DNA of 64,000 nt. It comes from Lucinisca nassula. Its lineage: Eukaryota; Mollusca; Bivalvia; Lucinida; Lucinidae. Positions 25,079 through 37,982 of the stretch are shown here, in pieces. The notes under the pieces were generated by a model. The model searched no databases. It was not told where the DNA came from and saw only the letters and a list, made by a program, of their open reading frames with translations. The DNA lies in contig OY757023.1 of assembly GCA_963580285.1 (NCBI GenBank), positions 132,774,027-132,838,026 of the forward strand. The letters are read 5' to 3'. Every line of letters begins with the position of its first letter. Position 1 is the first letter of the stretch. Both the position numbers and the translations under genes were made by a program.

Positions 25079-28000
25079 TCGCTGCGTACAATAGAGGCCA
25101 AGAAAATTGACTTAGAAATTTTGGTGGTCGGCGTGTTGTGGGTACGAGAATCTCATTTTGGTCACTTTCACGTAGAAGCATGAAAATGGTGCCAAAACGT
25201 GCCCATGCGTGTCCAACCAACTCATGAATATTGGAAAATTGTTTCTCTCAAATAGTTTTGGAGATATAAGGGTCCAAAGTTGAAGGAAATTGACCTTTCA
25301 AGGGCCATAACTCGAAACTCAATGAAGGAAGACAACTCCCATTTTACCCCATGGCACTTGGGTTAAGGGCGCATCATTTGGCACCAATTATAGGCCGATA
25401 TCATGAAGTCACCTTTGCACCATTTAGGCACTATCATCCTATTGGTGTCCCGCCAAAACTTGAGGCCCTTATAACTCGCTTTTGTGTATTGTGATTGAGC
25501 TGAAATTTTGCATGCTGCTAGTAGACCTCAGTGCCTAGTGGCTTGCAAAATTTCGTGCCGCTACGAAGCGTATCTTGTGAGTTATAAGCCTTCAAACTTC
25601 GAGGAAATTAAAGTTTGTGCCTATTTTGCGGGGATTACGAAATAAGATACAGAGGTGCAGTATGTATCCTTCAACAGGCATTTATGTGCCCTACCATCGT
25701 GCAAAATCCCGGTAACACTGGGGCACGAGAAAGTGCCGAAATAAAGGACTCTTTTTTACATTGAGGGCTATGGGAAAAATGAAGAAAACGCCGCTACTCA
25801 GCCTAGAGGGCGAATACAATAGCAAGCTTTACACCGTTAGTCCGTCCCAATAAAGTACGCCCTCGGGCCAAATTACAGATCGCTGCGTACAATAGAGGCC
25901 AAGAAAATTGACTTAGAAATTTTGGTGGTCGGCGTGTTGTGGGTACGAGAATCTCATTTTGGTCACTTTTACGTAGAAGCATGAAAATTTTGCCAAAACG
26001 TGCCCATGCGTGTCCAACCAACTCATGAATATTGGAAAATTGTTTCTCTCAAATAGTTTTGGAGATATAAGGGTCCAAAGTTGAAGGAAATTGACCTTTC
26101 AAGGGCCATAACTCGAAACTCAATGAAGGAAGACAACTCCCATTTTACCCCATGGCACTTGGGTTAAGGGCGCATCATTTGGCACCAATTATAGGCCGAT
26201 ATCATGAAGTCACCTTTGCACCATTTAGGCACTATCATCCTATTGGTGTCCCGCCAAAACTTGAGGCCCTTATAACTCGCTTTTGTGTATTGCGATTGAG
26301 CTGAAATTTTGCATGCTGTTAGTAGACCTCAGTGCCTAGTGGCTTGCAAAATTTCGTGCCGCTACGAAGCGTATCTTGTGAGTTATAAGCCTTCAAACTT
26401 CGAGGAAATTAAAGTTTGTGCCTATTTTGCGGGAATACGAAATAAGATACAGAGGTGCAGTATGTATCCTTCAACAGGCATTTATGTGCCCTACCATCGT
26501 GCAAAATCCCGGTAACACTGGGGCACGAGAAAGTGCCGAAATAAAGGACTCTTTTTTACATTGAGGGCTATGGGAAAAATGAAGAAAACGCCGCTACTCA
26601 GCCTAGAGGGCGAATACAATAGCAAGCTTTACACCGTTAGTCCGTCCCAATAAAGTACGCCCTCGGGCCAAATTACAGATCGCTGCGTACAATAGAGGCC
26701 AAGAAAATTGACTTAGAAATTTTGGTGGTCGGCGTGTTGTGGGTACGAGAATCTCATTTTGGTCACTTTCACGTAGAAGCATGAAAATGGTGCCAAAACG
26801 TGCCCATGCGTGTCCAACCAACTCATGAATATTGGAAAATTGTTTCTCTCAAATAGTTTTGGAGATATAAGGGTCCAAAGTTGAAGGAAATTGACCTTTC
26901 AAGGGCCATAACTCGAAACTCAATGAAGGAAGACAACTCCCATTTTACCCCATGGCACTTGGGTTAAGGGCGCATCATTTGGCACCAATTATAGGCCGAT
27001 ATCATGAAGTCACCTTTGCACCATTTAGGCACTATCATCCTATTGGTGTCCCGCCAAAACTTGAGGCCCTTATAACTCGCTTTTGTGTATTGCGATTGAG
27101 CTGAAATTTTGCATGCTGCTAGTAGACCTCAGTGCCTAGTGGCTTGCAAAATTTCGTGCCGCTACGAAGCGTATCTTGTGAGTTATAAGCCTTCAAACTT
27201 CGAGGAAATTAAAGTTTGTGCCTATTTTGCGGGAATACGTAATAAGATACAGAGGTGCAGTATGTATCCTTCAACAGGCATTTATGTGCCCTACCATCGT
27301 GCAAAATCCCGGTAACACTGGGGCACGAGAAAGTGCCGAAATAAAGGACTCTTTTTTACATTGAGGGCTATGGGAAAAATGAAGAAAACGCCGCTACTCA
27401 GCCTAGAGGGCGAATACAATAGCAAGCTTTACACCGTTAGTCCGTCCCAATAAAGTACGCCCTCGGGCCAAATTACAGATCGCTGCGTACAATAGAGGCC
27501 AAGAAAATTGACTTAGAAATTTTGGTGGTCGGCGTGTTGTGGGTACGAGAATCTCATTTTGGTCACTTTTACGTAGAAGCATGAAAATTTTGCCAAAACG
27601 TGCCCATGCGTGTCCAACCAACTCATGAATATTGGAAAATTGTTTCTCTCAAATAGTTTTGGAGATATAAGGGTCCAAAGTTGAAGGAAATTGACCTTTC
27701 AAGGGCCATAACTCGAAACTCAATGAAGGAAGACAACTCCCATTTTACCCCATGGCACTTGGGTTAAGGGCGCATCATTTGGCACCAATTATAGGCCGAT
27801 ATCATGAAGTCACCTTTGCACCATTTAGGCACTATCATCCTTTTGGTGTCCCGCCAAAACTTGAGGCCCTTATAACTCGCTTTTGCGAATTGCGATTGAG
27901 CTGAAATTTTGCATGCTGCTAGTAGACCTCAGTGCCTAGTGGCTTGCAAAATTTCGTGCCGCTACGAAGCGTATCTTGTGAGTTATAAGCCTTCAAACTT

Positions 28001-30680
28001 CGAGGAAATTAAAGTTTGTGCCTATTTTGCGGGAATACGAAATAAGATACAGAGGTGCAGTATGTATCTTTCAACAGGCATTTATGTACCCTACCATCGT
28101 GCAAAATCCCGGTAACACTGGGGCACGAGAAAGTGCCGAAATAAAGGACTCTTTTTTACATTGAGGGCTATGGGAAAAATGAAGAAAACGCCGCTACTCA
28201 GCGTAGAGGGCGAATACAATAGCAAGCTTTACACCGTTAGTCCGTCCCAATAAAGTACGCCCTCGGGCCAAATTACAGATCGCTGCGTACAATAGAGGCC
28301 AAGAAAATTGACTTAGAAATTTTGGTGGTCGGCGTGTTGTGGGTACGAGAATCTCATTTTGGTCACTTTCACGTAGAAGCATGAAAATGGTGCCAAAACG
28401 TGCCCATGCGTGTCCAACCAACTCATGAATATTGGAAAATTGTTTCTCTCAAATAGTTTTGGAGATATAAGGGTCCAAAGTTGAAGGAAATTGACCTTTC
28501 AAGGGCCATAACTCGAAACTCAATGAAGGAAGACAACTCCCATTTTACCCCATGGCACTTGGGTTAAGGGCGCATCATTTGGCACCAATTATAGGCCGAT
28601 ATCATGAAGTCACCTTTGCACCATTTAGGCACTATCATCCTATTGGTGTCCCGCCAAAACTTGAGGCCCTTATAACTCGCTTTTGTGTATTGTGATTGAG
28701 CTGAAATTTTGCATGCTGCTAGTAGACCTCAGTGCCTAGTGGCTTGCAAAATTTCGTGCCGCTACGAAGCGTATCTTGTGAGTTATAAGCCTTCAAACTT
28801 CGAGGAAATTAAAGTTTGTGCCTATTTTGCGGGGATTACGAAATAAGATACAGAGGTGCAGTATGTATCCTTCAACAGGCATTTATGTGCCCTACCATCG
28901 TGCAAAATCCCGGTAACACTGGGGCACGAGAAAGTGCCGAAATAAAGGACTCTTTTTTACATTGAGGGCTATGGGAAAAATGAAGAAAACGCCGCTACTC
29001 AGCCTAGAGGGCGAATACAATAGCAAGCTTTACACCGTTAGTCCGTCCCAATAAAGTACGCCCTCGGGCCAAATTACAGATCGCTGCGTACAATAGAGGC
29101 CAAGAAAATTGACTTAGAAATTTTGGTGGTCGGCGTGTTGTGGGTACGAGAATCTCATTTTGGTCACTTTTACGTAGAAGCATGAAAATTTTGCCAAAAC
29201 GTGCCCATGCGTGTCCAACCAACTCATGAATATTGGAAAATTGTTTCTCTCAAATAGTTTTGGAGATATAAGGGTCCAAAGTTGAAGGAAATTGACCTTT
29301 CAAGGGCCATAACTCGAAACTCAATGAAGGAAGACAACTCCCATTTTACCCCATGGCACTTGGGTTAAGGGCGCATCATTTGGCACCTATTATAGGCCGA
29401 TATCATGAAGTCACCTTTGCACCATTTAGGCACTATCATCCTTTTGGTGTCCCGCCAAAACTTGAGGCCCTTATAACTCGCTTTTGCGAATTGCGATTGA
29501 GCTGAAATTTTGCATGCTGCTAGTAGACCTCAGTGCCTAGTGGCTTGCAAAATTTCGTGCCGCTACGAAGCGTATCTTGTGAGTTATAAGCCTTCAAACT
29601 TCGAGGAAATTAAAGTTTGTACCTATTTTGCGGGAATACGAAATAAGATACAGAGGTGCAGTATGTATCTTTCAACAGGCATTTATGTATCCTACCATCG
29701 TGCAAAATCCCGGTAACACTGGGGCACGAGAAAGTGCCGAAATAAAGGACTCTTTTTTACATTGAGGGCTATGGGAAAAATGAAGAAAACGCCGCTACTC
29801 AGCCTAGAGGGCGAATACAATAGCAAGCTTTACACCGTGAGTCCGTCCCAATAAAGTACGCCCTCGGGCCAAATTACAGATCGCTGCGTACAATAGAGGC
29901 CAAGAAAATTGACTTAGAAATTTTGGTGGTCGGCGTGTTGTGGGTACGAGAATCTCATTTTGGTCACTTTCACGTAGAAGCATGAAAATGGTGCCAAAAC
30001 GTGCCCATGCGTGTCCAACCAACTCATGAATATTGGAAAATTGTTTCTCTCAAATAGTTTTGGAGATATAAGGGTCCAAAGTTGAAGGAAATTGACCTTT
30101 CAAGGGCCATAACTCGAAACTCAATGAAGGAAGACAACTCCCATTTTACCCCATGGCACTTGGGTTAAGGGCGCATCATTTGGCACCAATTATAGGCCGA
30201 TATCATGAAGTCACCTTTGCACCATTTAGGCACTATCATCCTATTGGTGTCCCGCCAAAACTTGAGGCCCTTATAACTCGCTTTTGTGTATTGCGATTGA
30301 GCTGAAATTTTGCATGCTGCTAGTAGACCTCAGTGCCTAGTGGCTTGCAAAATTTCGTGCCGCTACGAAGCGTATCTTGTGAGTTATAAGCCTTCAAACT
30401 TCGAGGAAATTAAAGTTTGTGCCTATTTTGCGGGAATACGAAATAAGATACAGAGGTGCAGTATGTATCCTTCAACAGGCATTTATGTGCCCTACCATCG
30501 TGCAAAATCCCGGTAACACTGGGGCACGAGAAAGTGCCGAAATAAAGGACTCTTTTTTACATTGAGGGCTATGGGAAAAATGAAGAAAACGCCGCTACTC
30601 AGCCTAGAGGGCGAATACAATAGCAAGCTTTACACCGTTAGTCCGTCCCAATAAAGTACGCCCTCGGGCCAAATTACAGA
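24279..30680. repeat. Overlapping 3,201-bp duplication
   Basis: Monomers 32-33 (24279-25879) and 36-37 (27480-29080) carry the same private pair of markers: gcgtagagg near 25000 and 28201, each followed by ttgtgattg and ggggattacg. The offset is 3,201 bp. The match continues into the first part of monomers 34 and 38 (cttttacg, aaaatttt) and then stops, because monomer 34 is a hybrid. Confidence 0.75.
25880..26679. repeat. Hybrid monomer 34
   Basis: Its first ~110 bases carry the cttttacg and aaaattttgcc markers of the class seen at 24279 and 27480, but it lacks that class's later markers (cttttggtg, gcgaattg, ctttcaac). Instead it has gctgttagt near 26318, shared with monomer 40 at 31119. 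The switch lies between monomer positions about 110 and 360. This is the expected product of unequal exchange or gene conversion. Confidence 0.75.
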
Positions 30681-33131
30681 TCGCTGCGTACAATAGAGGC
30701 CAAGAAAATTGACTTAGAAATTTTGGTGGTCGGCGTGTTGTGGGTACGAGAATCTCATTTTGGTCACTTTCACGTAGAAGCATGAAAATGGTGCCAAAAC
30801 GTGCCCATGCGTGTCCAACCAACTCATGAATATTGGAAAATTGTTTCTCTCAAATAGTTTTGGAGATATAAGGGTCCAAAGTTGAAGGAAATTGACCTTT
30901 CAAGGGCCATAACTCGAAACTCAATGAAGGAAGACAACTCCCATTTTACCCCATGGCACTTGGGTTAAGGGCGCATCATTTGGCACCAATTATAGGCCGA
31001 TATCATGAAGTCACCTTTGCACCATTTAGGCACTATCATCCTATTGGTGTCCCGCCAAAACTTGAGGCCCTTATAACTCGCTTTTGTGTATTGCGATTGA
31101 GCTGAAATTTTGCATGCTGTTAGTAGACCTCAGTGCCTAGTGGCTTGCAAAATTTCGTGCCGCTACGAAGCGTATCTTGTGAGTTATAAGCCTTCAAACT
31201 TCGAGGAAATTAAAGTTTGTGCCTATTTTGCGGGAATACGAAATAAGATACAGAGGTGCAGTATGTATCCTTCAACAGGCATTTATGTGCCCTACCATCG
31301 TGCAAAATCCCGGTAACACTGGGGCACGAGAAAGTGCCGAAATAAAGGACTCTTTTTTACATTGAGGGCTATGGGAAAAATGAAGAAAACGCCGCTACTC
31401 AGCCTAGAGGGCGAATACAATAGCAAGCTTTACACCGTTAGTCCGTCCCAATAAAGTACGCCCTCGGGCCAAATTACAGATCGCTGCGTACAATAGAGGC
31501 CAAGAAAATTGACTTAGAAATTTTGGTGGTCGGCGTGTTGTGGGTACGAGAATCTCATTTTGGTCACTTTCACGTAGAAGCATGAAAATGGTGCCAAAAC
31601 GTGCCCATGCGTGTCCAACCAACTCATGAATATTGGAAAATTGTTTCTCTCAAATAGTTTTGGAGATATAAGGGTCCAAAGTTGAAGGAAATTGACCTTT
31701 CAAGGGCCATAACTCGAAACTCAATGAAGGAAGACAACTCCCATTTTACCCCATGGCACTTGGGTTAAGGGCGCATCATTTGGCACCAATTATAGGCCGA
31801 TATCATGAAGTCACCTTTGCACCATTTAGGCACTATCATCCTATTGGTGTCCCGCCAAAACTTGAGGCCCTTATAACTCGCTTTTGTGTATTGCGATTGA
31901 GCTGAAATTTTGCATGCTGCTAGTAGACCTCAGTGCCTAGTGGCTTGCAAAATTTCGTGCCGCTACGAAGCGTATCTTGTGAGTTATAAGCCTTCAAACT
32001 TCGAGGAAATTAAAGTTTGTGCCTATTTTGCGGGAATACGTAATAAGATACAGAGGTGCAGTATGTATCCTTCAACAGGCATTTATGTGCCCTACCATCG
32101 TGCAAAATCCCGGTAACACTGGGGCACGAGAAAGTGCCGAAATAAAGGACTCTTTTTTACATTGAGGGCTATGGGAAAAATGAAGAAAACGCCGCTACTC
32201 AGCCTAGAGGGCGAATACAATAGCAAGCTTTACACCGTTAGTCCGTCCCAATAAAGTACGCCCTCGGGCCAAATTACAGATCGCTGCGTACAATAGAGGC
32301 CAAGAAAATTGACTTAGAAATTTTGGTGGTCGGCGTGTTGTGGGTACGAGAATCTCATTTTGGTCACTTTCACGTAGAAGCATGAAAATGGTGCCAAAAC
32401 GTGCCCATGCGTGTCCAACCAACTCATGAATATTGGAAAATTGTTTCTCTCAAATAGTTTTGGAGATATAAGGGTCCAAAGTTGAAGGAAATTGACCTTT
32501 CAAGGGCCATAACTCGAAACTCAATGAAGGAAGACAACTCCCATTTTACCCCATGGCACTTGGGTTAAGGGCGCATCATTTGGCACCAATTATAGGCCGA
32601 TATCATGAAGTCACCTTTGCACCATTTAGGCACTATCATCCTATTGGTGTTGTTGAAAGCGACGTTAAACCCGAATTCACACACACACATCCTATTGGTG
32701 TCCCGCCAAAACTTGAGGCCCTTATAACTCGCTTTTGCGTATTGCGATTGAGCTGAAATTTTGCATGCTGCTAGTAGACCTCAGTGCCTAGTGGCTTGCA
32801 AAATTTCGTGCCGCTACGAAGCGTATCTTGTGAGTTATAAGCCTTCAAACTTCGAGGAAATTAAAGTTTGTGCCTATTTTGCGGGAATACGAAATAAGAT
32901 ACAGAGGTGCAGTATGTATCCTTCAACAGGCATTTATGTGCCCTACCATCGTGCAAAATCCCGGTAACACTGGGGCACGAGAAAGTGCCGAAATAAAGGA
33001 CTCTTTTTTACATTGAGGGCTATGGGAAAAATGAAGAAAACGCCGCTACTCAGCCTAGAGGGCGAATACAATAGCAAGCTTTACACCGTTAGTCCGTCCC
33101 AATAAAGTACGCCCTCGGGCCAAATTACAGA
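29081..33131. repeat. Higher-order unit with 51-bp insertion, copy 1 (4,051 bp)
   Basis: Monomers 38-42 in the order: aaaatttt/gcgaattg class with gtgagtcc; consensus; gctgttagt; cgtaataag; 51-bp insertion. The gctgttagt-cgtaataag pair also occurs at 25880-27479, 4,801 bp upstream, without a following insertion monomer. Confidence 0.8.
32651..32701 (+). mobile_element. 51-bp insertion with 14-bp flanking duplication, copy 1
   Basis: Monomer position 370 is followed by 37 foreign bases (32651-32687) and then a second copy of catcctattggtgt (32688-32701; first copy 32637-32650). The foreign part contains gcgacgttaaaccc, an EcoRI site and a short CA run at its 3' end. A simple-sequence tail next to a 14-bp target duplication is what target-primed insertion of a strongly 5'-truncated LINE or SINE leaves. 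The parent element is not identified; part of the duplicated ca could belong to the CA tail. Confidence 0.5.
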
Positions 33132-33931
33132 TCGCTGCGTACAATAGAGGCCAAGAAAATTGACTTAGAAATTTTGGTGGTCGGCGTGTTGTGGGTACGA
33201 GAATCTCATTTTGGTCACTTTCACGTAGAAGCATGAAAATGGTGCCAAAACGTGCCCATGCGTGTCCAACCAACTCATGAATATTGGAAAATTGTTTCTC
33301 TCAAATAGTTTTGGAGATATAAGGGTCCAAAGTTGAAGGAAATTGACCTTTCAAGGGCCATAACTCGAAACTCAATGAAGGAAGACAACTCCCATTTTAC
33401 CCCATGGCACTTGGGTTAAGGGCGCATCATTTGGCACCAATTATAGGCCGATATCATGAAGTCACCTTTGCACCATTTAGGCACTATCATCCTATTGGTG
33501 TCCCGCCAAAACTTGAGGCCCTTATAACTCGCTTTTGTGTATTGCGATTGAGCTGAAATTTTGCATGCTGCTAGTAGACCTCAGTGCCTAGTGGCTTGCA
33601 AAATTTCGTGCCGCTACGAAGCGTATCTTGTGAGTTATAAGCCTTCAAACTTCGAGGAAATAAAAGTTTGTGCCTATTTTGCGGGAATACGAAATAAGAT
33701 ACAGAGGTGCAGTATGTATCTTTCAACAGGCATTTATGTACCCTACCATCGTGCAAAATCCCGGTAACACTGGGGCACGAGAAAGTGCCGAAATAAAGGA
33801 CTCTTTTTTACATTGAGGGCTATGGGAAAAATGAAGAAAACGCCGCTACTCAGCCTAGAGGGCGAATACAATAGCAAGCTTTACACCGTTAGTCCGTCCC
33901 AATAAAGTACGCCCTCGGGCCAAATTACAGA
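33132..33931. repeat. Hybrid monomer 43
   Basis: The left part is consensus (actttcacg, aaaatggtg, attggtg, tgtgtattg), while the right part has ctttcaac near 33720 and gtaccc near 33738, markers of the aaaatttt/gcgaattg class. The exchange lies between monomer positions about 410 and 590, next to the stem-loop. It also has a private aataaaag near 33660. Confidence 0.7.
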
Positions 33932-36900
33932 TCGCTGCGTACAATAGAGGCCAAGAAAATTGACTTAGAAATTTTGGTGGTCGGCGTGTTGTGGGTACGA
34001 GAATCTCATTTTGGTCACTTTTACGTAGAAGCATGAAAATTTTGCCAAAACGTGTCCATGCGTGTCCAACCAACTCATGAATATTGGAAAATTGTTTCTC
34101 TCAAATAGTTTTGGAGATATAAGGGTCCAAAGTTGAAGGAAATTGACCTTTCAAGGGCCATAACTCGAAACTCAATGAAGGAAGACAACTCCCATTTTAC
34201 CCCATGGCACTTGGGTTAAGGGCGCATCATTTGGCACCAATTATAGGCCGATATCATGAAGTCACCTTTGCACCATTTAGGCACTATCATCCTTTTGGTG
34301 TCCCGCCAAAACTTGAGGCCCTTATAACTCGCTTTTGCGAATTGCGATTGAGCTGAAATTTTGCATGCTGCTAGTAGACCTCAGTGCCTAGTGGCTTGCA
34401 AAATTTCGTGCCGCTACGAAGCGTATCTTGTGAGTTATAAGCCTTCAAACTTCGAGGAAATTAAAGTTTGTACCTATTTTGCGGGAATACGAAATAAGAT
34501 ACAGAGGTGCAGTATGTATCTTTCAACAGGCATTTATGTACCCTGCCATCGTGCAAAATCCCGGTAACACTGGGGCACGAGAAAGTGCCGAAATAAAGGA
34601 CTCTTTTTTACATTGAGGGCTATGGGAAAAATGAAGAAAACGCCGCTACTCAGCCTAGAGGGCGAATACAATAGCAAGCTTTACACCGTGAGTCCGTCCC
34701 AATAAAGTACGCCCTCGGGCCAAATTACAGATCGCTGCGTACAATAGAGGCCAAGAAAATTGACTTAGAAATTTTGGTGGTCGGCGTGTTGTGGGTACGA
34801 GAATCTCATTTTGGTCACTTTCACGTAGAAGCATGAAAATGGTGCCAAAACGTGCCCATGCGTGTCCAACCAACTCATGAATATTGGAAAATTGTTTCTC
34901 TCAAATAGTTTTGGAGATATAAGGGTCCAAAGTTGAAGGAAATTGACCTTTCAAGGGCCATAACTCGAAACTCAATGAAGGAAGACAACTCCCATTTTAC
35001 CCCATGGCACTTGGGTTAAGGGCGCATCATTTGGCACCAATTATAGGCCGATATCATGAAGTCACCTTTGCACCATTTAGGCACTATCATCCTATTGGTG
35101 TCCCGCCAAAACTTGAGGCCCTTATAACTCGCTTTTGTGTATTGCGATTGAGCTGAAATTTTGCATGCTGCTAGTAGACCTCAGTGCCTAGTGGCTTGCA
35201 AAATTTCGTGCCGCTACGAAGCGTATCTTGTGAGTTATAAGCCTTCAAACTTCGAGGAAATTAAAGTTTGTGCCTATTTTGCGGGAATACGAAATAAGAT
35301 ACAGAGGTGCAGTATGTATCCTTCAAAAGGCATTTATGTGCCCTACCATCGTGCAAAATCCCGGTAACACTGGGGCACGAGAAAGTGCCGAAATAAAGGA
35401 CTCTTTTTTACATTGAGGGCTATGGGAAAAATGAAGAAAACGCCGCTACTCAGCCTAGAGGGCGAATACAATAGCAAGCTTTACACCGTTAGTCCGTCCC
35501 AATAAAGTACGCCCTCGGGCCAAATTACAGATCGCTGCGTACAATAGAGGCCAAGAAAATTGACTTAGAAATTTTGGTGGTCGGCGTGTTGTGGGTACGA
35601 GAATCTCATTTTGGTCACTTTCACGTAGAAGCATGAAAATGGTGCCAAAACGTGCCCATGCGTGTCCAACCAACTCATGAATATTGGAAAATTGTTTCTC
35701 TCAAATAGTTTTGGAGATATAAGGGTCCAAAGTTGAAGGAAATTGACCTTTCAAGGGCCATAACTCGAAACTCAATGAAGGAAGACAACTCCCATTTTAC
35801 CCCATGGCACTTGGGTTAAGGGCGCATCATTTGGCACCAATTATAGGCCGATATCATGAAGTCACCTTTGCACCATTTAGGCACTATCATCCTATTGGTG
35901 TCCCGCCAAAACTTGAGGCCCTTATAACTCGCTTTTGTGTATTGCGATTGAGCTGAAATTTTGCATGCTGCTAGTAGACCTCAGTGCCTAGTGGCTTGCA
36001 AAATTTCGTGCCGCTACGAAGCGTATCTTGTGAGTTATAAGCCTTCAAACTTCGAGGAAATTAAAGTTTGTGCCTATTTTGCGGGAATACGTAATAAGAT
36101 ACAGAGGTGCAGTATGTATCCTTCAACAGGCATTTATGTGCCCTACCATCGTGCAAAATCCCGGTAACACTGGGGCACGAGAAAGTGCCGAAATAAAGGA
36201 CTCTTTTTTACATTGAGGGCTATGGGAAAAATGAAGAAAACGCCGCTACTCAGCCTAGAGGGCGAATACAATAGCAAGCTTTACACCGTTAGTCCGTCCC
36301 AATAAAGTACGCCCTCGGGCCAAATTACAGATCGCTGCGTACAATAGAGGCCAAGAAAATTGACTTAGAAATTTTGGTGGTCGGCGTGTTGTGGGTACGA
36401 GAATCTCATTTTGGTCACTTTCACGTAGAAGCATGAAAATGGTGCCAAAACGTGCCCATGCGTGTCCAACCAACTCATGAATATTGGAAAATTGTTTCTC
36501 TCAAATAGTTTTGGAGATATAAGGGTCCAAAGTTGAAGGAAATTGACCTTTCAAGGGCCATAACTCGAAACTCAATGAAGGAAGACAACTCCCATTTTAC
36601 CCCATGGCACTTGGGTTAAGGGCGCATCATTTGGCACCAATTATAGGCCGATATCATGAAGTCACCTTTGCACCATTTAGGCACTATCATCCTATTGGTG
36701 TTGTTGAAAGCGACGTTAAACCCGAATTCACACACACACATCCTATTGGTGTCCCGCCAAAACTTGAGGCCCTTATAACTCGCTTTTGCGTATTGCGATT
36801 GAGCTGAAATTTTGCATGCTGCTAGTAGACCTCAGTGCCTAGTGGCTTGCAAAATTTTGTGCCGCTACGAAGCGTATCTTGTGAGTTATAAGCCTTCAAA

Positions 36901-37182
36901 CTTCGAGGAAATTAAAGTTTGTGCCTATTTTGCGGGAATACGAAATAAGATACAGAGGTGCAGTATGTATCCTTCAACAGGCATTTATGTGCCCTACCAT
37001 CGTGCAAAATCCCGGTAACACTGGGGCACGAGAAAGTGCCGAAATAAAGGACTCTTTTTTACATTGAGGGCTATGGGAAAAATGAAGAAAACGCCGCTAC
37101 TCAGCCTAGAGAGCGAATACAACAGCAAGCTTTACACCGTTAGTCCGTCCCAATAAAGTACGCCCTCGGGCCAAATTACAGA
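33932..37182. repeat. Higher-order unit with 51-bp insertion, copy 2 (3,251 bp)
   Basis: Monomers 44-47 repeat the series of 38-42 but lack the gctgttagt monomer: marked class with gtgagtcc (33932), near consensus (34732), cgtaataag (35532), 51-bp insertion (36332). The marked class recurs at 4,851 bp and the insertion at 4,051 bp, so exactly one 800-bp monomer has been lost between copies. Both insertion monomers are followed by ttttgcgtattg, a shared private variant. Confidence 0.8.
36702..36752 (+). mobile_element. 51-bp insertion with 14-bp flanking duplication, copy 2
   Basis: Identical in sequence and position to the insertion at 32651-32701: foreign bases at 36702-36738 and duplicated target at 36688-36701 and 36739-36752. 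Two identical insertions at the same site 4,051 bp apart mean one insertion event copied by array duplication. Confidence 0.5.
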
Positions 37183-37982
37183 TCGCTGCGTACAATAGAG
37201 GCCAAGAAAATTGACTTAGAAATTTTGGTGGTCGGCGTGTTGTGGGTACGAGAATCTCATTTTGGTCACTTTCACGTAGAAGCATGAAAATGGTGCCAAA
37301 ACGTGCCCATGCGTGTCCAACCAACTCATGAATATTGGAAAATTGTTTCTCTCAAATAGTTTTGGAGATATAAGGGTCCAAAGTTGAAGGAAATTGACCT
37401 TTCAAGGGCCATAACTCGAAACTCAATGAAGGAAGACAACTCCCATTTTACCCCATGGCACTTGGGTTAAGGGCGCATCATTTGGCACCAATTATAGGCC
37501 GATATCATGAAGTCACCTTTGCACCATTTAGGCACTATCATCCTATTGGTGTCCCGCCAAAACTTGAGGCCCTTATAACTCGCTTTTGTGTATTGCGATT
37601 GAGCTGAAATTTTGCATGCTGCTAGTAGACCTCAGTGCCTAGTGGCTTGCAAAATTTCGTGCCGCTACGAAGCGTATCTTGTGAGTTATAAGCCTTCAAA
37701 CTTCGAGGAAATTAAAGTTTGTGCCTATTTTGCGGGAATACGAAATAAGATACAGAGGTGCAGTATGTATCCTTCAACAGGCATTTATGTGCCCTACCAT
37801 CGTGCAAAATCCCGGTAACACTGGGGCACGAGAAAGTGCCGAAATAAAGGACTCTTTTTTACATTGAGGGCTATGGGAAAAATGAAGAAAACGCCGCTAC
37901 TCAGCCTAGAGGGCGAATACAATAGCAAGCTTTACACCGTTAGTCCGTCCCAATAAAGTACGCCCTCGGGCCAAATTACAGA
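37183..37982. repeat. Monomer 48, near consensus
   Basis: An 800-bp copy separating the insertion-bearing unit from the dimer block. No marker of either neighbour was noticed in it. Confidence 0.85.

Noticed and set aside
32651..32687. DNA transposon with terminal inverted repeats
   Set aside because: The foreign 37 bases have no inverted ends; the 14-bp duplication and CA tail fit a truncated retroelement better.
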